Assembly: GCA_937952395.1 (NCBI GenBank)
Contig: CALFYV010000087.1
Location: 1-10,898 of the forward strand
DNA: 10,898 nt
Reading direction: 5' to 3'
Source: an uncultured Bacteriovoracaceae bacterium
Lineage (GTDB): Bacteria > Bdellovibrionota > Bacteriovoracia > Bacteriovoracales > Bacteriovoracaceae
Shown here piece after piece: positions 6,262 through 10,898 of this stretch. The notes beneath the pieces were generated by a model. The model did no database searches. It was not told the DNA's origin and saw only the letters and a list, made by a program, of their open reading frames with translations. Within the stretch, counting starts at the first letter, position 1. Every line of letters begins with the position of its first letter. The translations under genes and the position numbers were made by a program.

Positions 6262-7248
6262 CTACTCGAGCAACTCACCCTTCAGGTACAATCCCTTGCG
6301 TTTTGTCGATACTTTGCCCAAGACCCAACTCTGATGAGCTTGAGAGAGCTCTTTGGTAATTAACTTTTCATCATCTGTCACAATAACTAAGCCCACCCCC
6401 ATATTGAATGTTTGGTAGAGTTCTGATTGACTCAGTGCGGATTTCTTGGCTATATGTCCAATACAGCTAGGTATTTCGGTGTATTTCGGTAATTTTGTTA
6501 TTTCATAACCCATATTTTCATTAATTCTTGGAATATTATGAAATCCACCTCCTGTGATATGGGCCAAACCTTTAATTTTCTTTTTGTATTTTTTTAAAAT
6601 AGGTAAAATTGTTTTCGGGTAAAGAGTCGTGGGTGTCAAGCAATCCAATTTTAACTGTCTATCTTGAGGCTCTATCAGTTTTCTAATAAGTGAGTATCCA
6701 TTGGAATGAAAACCACTTGAGGCGACCCCTATAATACTATCTCCTTCTTTTAAATTAGAACCGGTCAGTAAATCTTCTTTGTAAACTTCTCCCACAGCAA
6801 ATCCAGCAAGATCATATTTATTTCCCTCATAAAAACCAGGCATCTCTGCTGTTTCACCACCAATAAGAACAGCTCCAGAATCTTTGCAAGCTTTTGCTAT
6901 TCCTTTAACAATTTGTTCATGAACGGTCAGATCAAGTTTTCCCGTAGCCAGATAATCCAAAAAAAACATCGGCGCAGCTCCGGTACAAAGAATATCATTT
7001 ACACACATTGCTACTAAATCTTGCCCAATCGTATCGTGTTTATTTAAATCAATCGCTAACTTTAGCTTTGTTCCAACTCCATCTGTACCACTAGCAAGGT
7101 AGCGCCCTCCTCCCATGTCATAAAGAGCAGCAAAACCACCAATGCCTGCCAAAACTTTTTCATTGTATGTACCTTTAATAAATTTTTTTATACGACTAAC
7201 AAACAGGTCGCCTTTCTCAACATCAACTCCAGATTCTTTATAATTCAT
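6262..7248 (-). CDS. purM: Phosphoribosylformylglycinamidine cyclo-ligase (AIR synthetase)
   Basis: Catalyses ATP-dependent ring closure of FGAM to 5-aminoimidazole ribotide in purine synthesis, in the cytosol. The 328-residue length is normal for the family. Seen: GIGGFAALYDM (35-45), the substrate/ATP loop SGTDGVGTKLKLA (53-65), GQDLVAMCVNDILCTGA (75-91), the family signature IGGETAEMPGFY (129-140), VASSGFHSNGYSL (175-187), AHITGGGFHNIPR (229-241), and FNMGVG near the C-terminus. It is the last gene of the purine operon here. Only 9 bases separate it from purH, and its ribosome binding site (AAGGAG) is built into the purH stop codon, so translation is likely coupled. A perfect 10-base tandem repeat at 6471-6490 lies within it, in the segment between the ITGGG and FNMG motifs; the reading frame is intact. 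No terminator follows the stop codon. Confidence 0.96.
   Translation of the reverse strand: MNYKESGVDVEKGDLFVSRIKKFIKGTYNEKVLAGIGGFAALYDMGGGRYLASGTDGVGTKLKLAIDLNKHDTIGQDLVAMCVNDILCTGAAPMFFLDYLATGKLDLTVHEQIVKGIAKACKDSGAVLIGGETAEMPGFYEGNKYDLAGFAVGEVYKEDLLTGSNLKEGDSIIGVASSGFHSNGYSLIRKLIEPQDRQLKLDCLTPTTLYPKTILPILKKYKKKIKGLAHITGGGFHNIPRINENMGYEITKLPKYTEIPSCIGHIAKKSALSQSELYQTFNMGVGLVIVTDDEKLITKELSQAHQSWVLGKVSTKRKGLYLKGELLE
6471..6490. repeat. Perfect 10-base tandem repeat inside purM
   Basis: The unit gtatttcggt occurs twice back to back. Because ten is not a multiple of three, the two copies are read in different frames and together encode PKYTEIP. Conserved PurM motifs lie on both sides in the correct frame, so the present state is the functional one; loss or gain of a copy would shift the frame. 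Confidence 0.85.
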
Positions 7249-7257
7249 TCTGACTCC

Positions 7258-8832
7258 TTAATGTCTAAAATGACGATGACCAGTAAATAACATGGCCATA
7301 TTAAATTCATCACAAGCACAAATAACTTCTTCATCTCTTATGCTTCCACCAGGTTGAACGATATATTTTATCCCTACCTCATGAGCAACTTCAATAGAAT
7401 CCCTGAATGGAAAGAAAGCATCTGATATAAGAACAACTTTCTTCAAATCAAATCCTGATTTTTTTGCTCTTGGTGCAGCTAACATTTTAAGACTATCCAA
7501 CCGATTGGGCTGTCCCATTCCTGCCCCTGCTAAAACATATGAATCTTCATCTTTTGCAACTAAGGTAATTGCATTGCTCTTTAAGTACTTACCAAGTGCT
7601 AAACCAAAATGAGCTAAACTTATCATATTAGTATCAAATTTTGTTTTAGTTACATTTGCAAATTTACTTTCAATAAGTTCATCTTCTTCTTGAATAAGGA
7701 GCCCACCTGCAATGGAACGATAAACTTTTTCATCAGTTTTTTCTTCTCGAGGAGAACATACTAAAAGACGTAGGTTTTTCTTTTTAGAAAAGATTTCTTT
7801 GGCTTCATTTGAAAATGATGGAGCAATCACAATCTCTATAAACTTATCTTCTAACCATTTTGCAATTTCAGCGGAGATTTGACTGGAAAAAGTAATAATA
7901 CTACCGAATGCACTTACAGGATCACTGGCCCAAGCTTTTTTTAAAGCTTCAAGCGGGTCTTGGTCAAAGGCAACCCCACATGGGTTGGCATGTTTGACTA
8001 CTGTAACGGCATGACCATTTTTTTCAAGGCAAAGCCAGACATCACTATTGCACTTCCAAGAAGCGTCTGCATCCAAGAGATTATTATATGAAAGCTCTTT
8101 ACCTTGAAGTACTTTGGCATTAGCAATTCCTGAATGATTTGAAAGATTTTTAGTTAAGGCCAACCAAGCTTTTTGATGAGGGTTTTCACCGTAACGTAGT
8201 GGTCTTATCTGTGAAAAACTCGGAGCTTTAATCTCTTGCGAATTAAATGAATGAGAAATCATTGTATCGTACTGAGCGGTTAAATAAAAAGCTTCTCCCG
8301 CTAGTTTTTTTCTTGTTGAAAAAGTTATACTACCTTTAAGTTCTAATAGTTCATTTGTAAAATCAGTATATTGATTTGGAGAAGTTAAACAACTGACAGC
8401 CTCATAATTTTTTGCAGCTGCACGAATCATTGTGGGGCCTCCAATATCGATATTCTCAACTAATTCATCCTCGGATGAATTTTTCTTAATCGCTTCTTCA
8501 AATGGATAAAGATTACAAACTACAATATCAATTGCACGTATTGATAATTTCATCATATCAGCCTGATCGTCTTCATTATAACGTCTAAAAAGTAATCCAC
8601 TGCCTACTTCGAAACTAATGGACTTCATTCGTCCACCGAAAGCTTCAGGGTTTCCTGTTATTTCTTGGATAGGTATAACTTTGATTCCTGCTTCTTCTAG
8701 CTTCTTTGCAGTACCACCTGTAGAAATAATTTCGATGTCAAATGTTTCTAAAACTTTTGCTAACTGAATAACTCCCGTTTTATCAGTTACACTGATCAGG
8801 GCCCGCTTGGGTTTTAGAATTTCTTCTCTCAT
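7258..8832 (-). CDS. purH: Bifunctional AICAR transformylase / IMP cyclohydrolase
   Basis: Performs the last two steps of IMP synthesis: formyl transfer from 10-formyl-tetrahydrofolate to AICAR, then cyclisation to IMP. At 524 residues it has the usual full length. The N-terminal cyclohydrolase domain (about 1-200) shows ISTGGTAKKLEEAGI (36-50), GGRMKS (66-71), VCNLYPFEE (105-113), IDIGGPTMIRAAAKN (128-142). The C-terminal transformylase domain shows RYGENPHQKAW (213-223), the catalytic VVKHANPCG with Lys280-His281 (278-286), WASDPVSAFG (301-310), GQPNRLDSLKML (440-451), LISDAFFPFRDSI (468-480), QPGGSIRDEEVI (493-504) and FTGHRHFRH at the end. The loop after Arg-Met-Lys70-Ser71 reads ISFEVGSGLL, unlike the common TLHPxxxGGIL form, though Lys70, Tyr109, Asp129 and Lys141, corresponding to catalytic positions, remain. 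The start overlaps the purQ stop by 4 bases (8829-8832) and has AAGGAG 8 bases upstream. Confidence 0.96.
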   Translation of the reverse strand: MREEILKPKRALISVTDKTGVIQLAKVLETFDIEIISTGGTAKKLEEAGIKVIPIQEITGNPEAFGGRMKSISFEVGSGLLFRRYNEDDQADMMKLSIRAIDIVVCNLYPFEEAIKKNSSEDELVENIDIGGPTMIRAAAKNYEAVSCLTSPNQYTDFTNELLELKGSITFSTRKKLAGEAFYLTAQYDTMISHSFNSQEIKAPSFSQIRPLRYGENPHQKAWLALTKNLSNHSGIANAKVLQGKELSYNNLLDADASWKCNSDVWLCLEKNGHAVTVVKHANPCGVAFDQDPLEALKKAWASDPVSAFGSIITFSSQISAEIAKWLEDKFIEIVIAPSFSNEAKEIFSKKKNLRLLVCSPREEKTDEKVYRSIAGGLLIQEEDELIESKFANVTKTKFDTNMISLAHFGLALGKYLKSNAITLVAKDEDSYVLAGAGMGQPNRLDSLKMLAAPRAKKSGFDLKKVVLISDAFFPFRDSIEVAHEVGIKYIVQPGGSIRDEEVICACDEFNMAMLFTGHRHFRH

Positions 8833-9569
8833 CTCAAGTTCTCCTTAGCAAAGTCGATTGCATTTTTAAATATCTCAAGGGCGGGCGTGAATTTATTTTT
8901 CTTTTTTCCTGAAGGGAGTAAAAACTCATGAATAGCCGCTTCCGGATGGGGCATAAGACCTAATATTCGTCCACTCGGGTCACAAACGCCTGCGATCTTT
9001 TCATAAGAACCGTTCACGTCTTCTTCATATGAAAAAACTATTTGTTCGTTGTTCTTAAGTAACTCATAATCAGCGCTATTTTTAAAAACAACACGTCCCT
9101 CACCATGACGTATCGGTAATTCAATACTTTCGATACCTTTTGTCCATATACATTTTTGAGAATTGATTTTTAAATTAACCCACTTATCAATAAACTCACG
9201 GTTTTTATTATTTGTTAAAGAAAACGAGCGTTCATTATTGGCCATAGGAAGCAAGCCTAATTTGGCCAGAGTTTGAAAACCATTACAAATTCCAATCACA
9301 AGTCGACCTGAGCTCACAAATGAATCAAGAGAGTCTGCTAATCCGTGCTTCATTTTTAAACTTAAAATATGACCACTGCTAATTTCATCTCCAAAAGAAA
9401 AACCTCCTGGTATGGCGAATATCTCATAAGCTTGGATCTTATGAGGATTAAGCAGAAGATCATTAATATGAATAATATCTGCTTGCGAACCAGCAATAGT
9501 AAATGCCCGTGCCGTCTCACGTTCACAATTAAGACCATCGCCTGAGAGGATCAAGGTTTTAATTTTCAC
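8829..9569 (-). CDS. purQ: Phosphoribosylformylglycinamidine synthase, glutamine amidotransferase subunit
   Basis: Class I glutamine amidotransferase that releases ammonia from glutamine and passes it to PurL for conversion of FGAR to FGAM. I start it at the GTG at 9567-9569, giving 246 residues. An ATG at 9587 would add six residues, but GGGAGGG lies 5 bases before the GTG and inside that extension, and the product beginning KIKTLILSGDGLNCERE matches the usual PurQ N-terminus. Seen: GDGLNCERETARAF (10-23), the oxyanion-hole region IPGGFSFGDEISSGH (53-67), the nucleophile Cys95 in GICNGFQTL (93-101), NGSYEKIAGVCDPSGRILG (186-204), and the rest of the triad His208 and Glu210 in MPHPEAA. It overlaps the end of purL by 11 bases and the start of purH by 4, consistent with equal production of the PurL and PurQ partners. 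Confidence 0.95.
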   Translation of the reverse strand: MKIKTLILSGDGLNCERETARAFTIAGSQADIIHINDLLLNPHKIQAYEIFAIPGGFSFGDEISSGHILSLKMKHGLADSLDSFVSSGRLVIGICNGFQTLAKLGLLPMANNERSFSLTNNKNREFIDKWVNLKINSQKCIWTKGIESIELPIRHGEGRVVFKNSADYELLKNNEQIVFSYEEDVNGSYEKIAGVCDPSGRILGLMPHPEAAIHEFLLPSGKKKNKFTPALEIFKNAIDFAKENLR

Positions 9570-10898
9570 GATTGCCCTCCCAAGCATTTAAGAGTGCACT
9601 CATTTTCCATTTTAAACGAGCTTGCATGATATCTACTTCTAAAAACTCACTGTTAGTCACTATTCCTAATTCATCTAACTGAAAGGAAGATAATGCTTTC
9701 TCTACCTTGGTTTTATTTTCAGCTTTCACACTTACAATAAACCTTCCCGTACTTTCATTATAAAAATAAGAAAATGGTTCATAATTCACATTAAGTACAA
9801 TTTTAGCACCTAACTTATTTCCAAAAAGGCATTCAACCAAAGAAACAATAATACCTCCATCTGATACATCATGAACAGATTCAAGTAAGTCTTCCCTTTG
9901 AAGCGAGTTAATAACTCGATAGAGTTCGAAATTTTCTTTTAAATTTACTTTCTCAGGAACGGTACTTTCACTTGAAAAGGCTCTGGTAAGTTCAGATGTG
10001 TTTAATTTTGAATAATCACATCTTCCCACCGAGAAAATAATATCCCCACTATTTTTAAAATCACTAGTCGTTATCTTCTCGCAATCTTCAATATCTGCAA
10101 TGGCACTAATAAGCAAAGTGGGTTGGACACTAATTTTTACTTTTTCACCATTTTCTCCTTGACCGTGAAAATCATTTTTCATGGAATCTTTACCTGAGAC
10201 AAAAGGCATCGCGTATTCCATCGCCGCATCATAAATTGCTTCACAGCTTCGAACTAATTGAGCTAGCTTGTGAGGCCCATCTGGATTATTTTTTGAAACA
10301 ACAGGATCTGGCCAGCAAAAATTATCTAAAAGCGCTGCCTTATTGACATCACCACCAACAGCTACAAAGTTTCGAACTGCTTCATCAATGGAATATAAAG
10401 TCATGAGATAGGTATCATAATGAGAAATCTGTGGCCACATTCCACAGGAAACAGCTAACCCTCTTTTCTCTTCTCCGCCATGAGGGGCCATCCAAATAAC
10501 ACCGGCATCTGTTGGAGATTTTTTATTTTTTCCCATGAAAGGTTTTACAATACTAGCTGCTTGAACCTCGTGATCATACTGCCTGACCCATTTTTCTTTT
10601 GATTTAATATTAGGTCGTGAAAGTATGGTAAATAAACTCTCTTGCAAGAAATTTGAAGTCAATGAGAGCGTGCTTCGATTCTTTTCTCCATGCCAAAAAC
10701 TTCTAAGCTGAGGGCCGCTCCACTTTGCTTTCAAATTCATAGGAATCAGTGATTCATGTAAGAAATCTAAGTTTAAATACGCTACACGTTCTTGCTTATA
10801 ATAAACATCAAGGTAACCAGATTCAGTAAATTCACCTAAAACACAAGACTGGACTGAGCGCTTATCACATAAACTTAAAAACTCACTTAATTTTTCTT
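9559..10898 (-). CDS. purL: Phosphoribosylformylglycinamidine synthase, synthetase subunit, C-terminal part
   Basis: Converts FGAR to FGAM with ATP and ammonia supplied by PurQ. The frame stays open to the right edge, so the start lies outside; 445 residues are visible, and the internal Met at 10740 is not the start. Upstream of it the frame continues with residues such as CVLGEFTESGYLDVYYKQERVAY, typical of the end of the first synthetase half. Further motifs: RQYDHEVQAASIVKP, the MAPHGGEEKRGLAVSCGM stretch, HYDTYLMTLYSIDEAVRN, LLDNFCWPDP, SGKDSMKND and VHDVSDGG. The DNFCWPDP and SGKDSMKND forms resemble the larger PurL variants more than the roughly 740-residue small form, yet no glutaminase domain is fused at the C-terminus; that role is filled by the adjacent purQ. 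Whether a PurS-like domain is fused at the N-terminus cannot be seen. It is the first visible gene of the operon, and any promoter or riboswitch is beyond the edge. Confidence 0.93.
   Translation of the reverse strand, partial: EKLSEFLSLCDKRSVQSCVLGEFTESGYLDVYYKQERVAYLNLDFLHESLIPMNLKAKWSGPQLRSFWHGEKNRSTLSLTSNFLQESLFTILSRPNIKSKEKWVRQYDHEVQAASIVKPFMGKNKKSPTDAGVIWMAPHGGEEKRGLAVSCGMWPQISHYDTYLMTLYSIDEAVRNFVAVGGDVNKAALLDNFCWPDPVVSKNNPDGPHKLAQLVRSCEAIYDAAMEYAMPFVSGKDSMKNDFHGQGENGEKVKISVQPTLLISAIADIEDCEKITTSDFKNSGDIIFSVGRCDYSKLNTSELTRAFSSESTVPEKVNLKENFELYRVINSLQREDLLESVHDVSDGGIIVSLVECLFGNKLGAKIVLNVNYEPFSYFYNESTGRFIVSVKAENKTKVEKALSSFQLDELGIVTNSEFLEVDIMQARLKWKMSALLNAWEGNREN
9575..9581 (-). promoter_or_regulatory. 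Ribosome binding site deciding the purQ start
   Basis: The minus strand reads GGGAGGG here, 5 bases before the GTG at 9567-9569 and inside the last codons of purL. The competing ATG at 9585-9587 would put this sequence within the coding region and has no comparable site upstream. This supports a GTG start and translational coupling to purL. Confidence 0.8.

Noticed and set aside
6235..6264. Rho-independent terminator after purM
   Set aside because: The short gap has only AGCA/TGCT imperfect pairing and A-rich sequence, without a stable GC stem followed by a T run.
10738..10740. Met codon at 10740 as the start of purL
   Set aside because: The same frame is open for a further 52 codons to the window edge and encodes PurL-like sequence, so this Met is internal.

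Overview
The window is AT-rich bacterial chromosome, gene-dense and almost entirely coding. It has closely packed, overlapping genes, Shine-Dalgarno sites of the GGAG/GAGGAG type and sigma70-like promoters. The gene families and the low GC suggest a Gram-negative bacterium. My best guess is a low-GC member of the Bdellovibrionota (Bacteriovoracales type). That is an inference from the proteins: a DmdC-type acyl-CoA dehydrogenase, a Tyr/Gly-rich exported protein, and a PurL resembling the forms that work with a separate PurQ. No single marker gene proves the placement. I see no rRNA, tRNA, CRISPR array, insertion sequence, integrase or phage gene.

Layout from left to right. At 1-652 (-) is the N-terminal part of S-adenosylhomocysteinase (ahcY), cut by the window edge, with a good promoter in the divergent gap. 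On the other side of that gap, 769-2879 (+) is a two-gene unit: a homoserine-kinase-type phosphotransferase and a THUMP-containing RlmL-type RNA methyltransferase, joined by a 4-base ATGA overlap. These genes run tail to tail, with one base between, into a leftward block. That block begins at 2881-3708 (-) with an unrecognised protein carrying a PD-(D/E)XK nuclease-like signature. Next come a long acyl-CoA dehydrogenase (3763-5484, -) and a small exported Tyr/Gly-rich protein (5577-6197, -). The right-hand part, 6262-10898 (-), is a purine biosynthesis operon transcribed in the order purL (partial) - purQ - purH - purM.

The purine genes act together in de novo IMP synthesis. PurL with PurQ converts FGAR to FGAM using glutamine, PurM closes the imidazole ring to give AIR, and PurH performs the last two steps from AICAR to IMP. 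The joins are tight: purL/purQ overlap by 11 bases, purQ/purH by 4, and purM follows purH after 9 bases with its ribosome binding site fused to the purH stop codon. The promoter and any regulatory leader of the operon lie beyond the right edge. AhcY removes the S-adenosylhomocysteine that methyltransferases such as the RlmL-type protein produce, so the left end has a loose methyl-cycle theme.

Most of the window is housekeeping. The parts that deserve a second look are the orphan nuclease-like protein, the exported Tyr/Gly-rich protein with its internal repeat, a divergent active-site loop in PurH, a 10-base frame-breaking tandem repeat in purM, and several small palindromes near promoters. 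I did not find convincing evidence for a new multi-gene system. No intergenic stretch exceeds about 120 bases.
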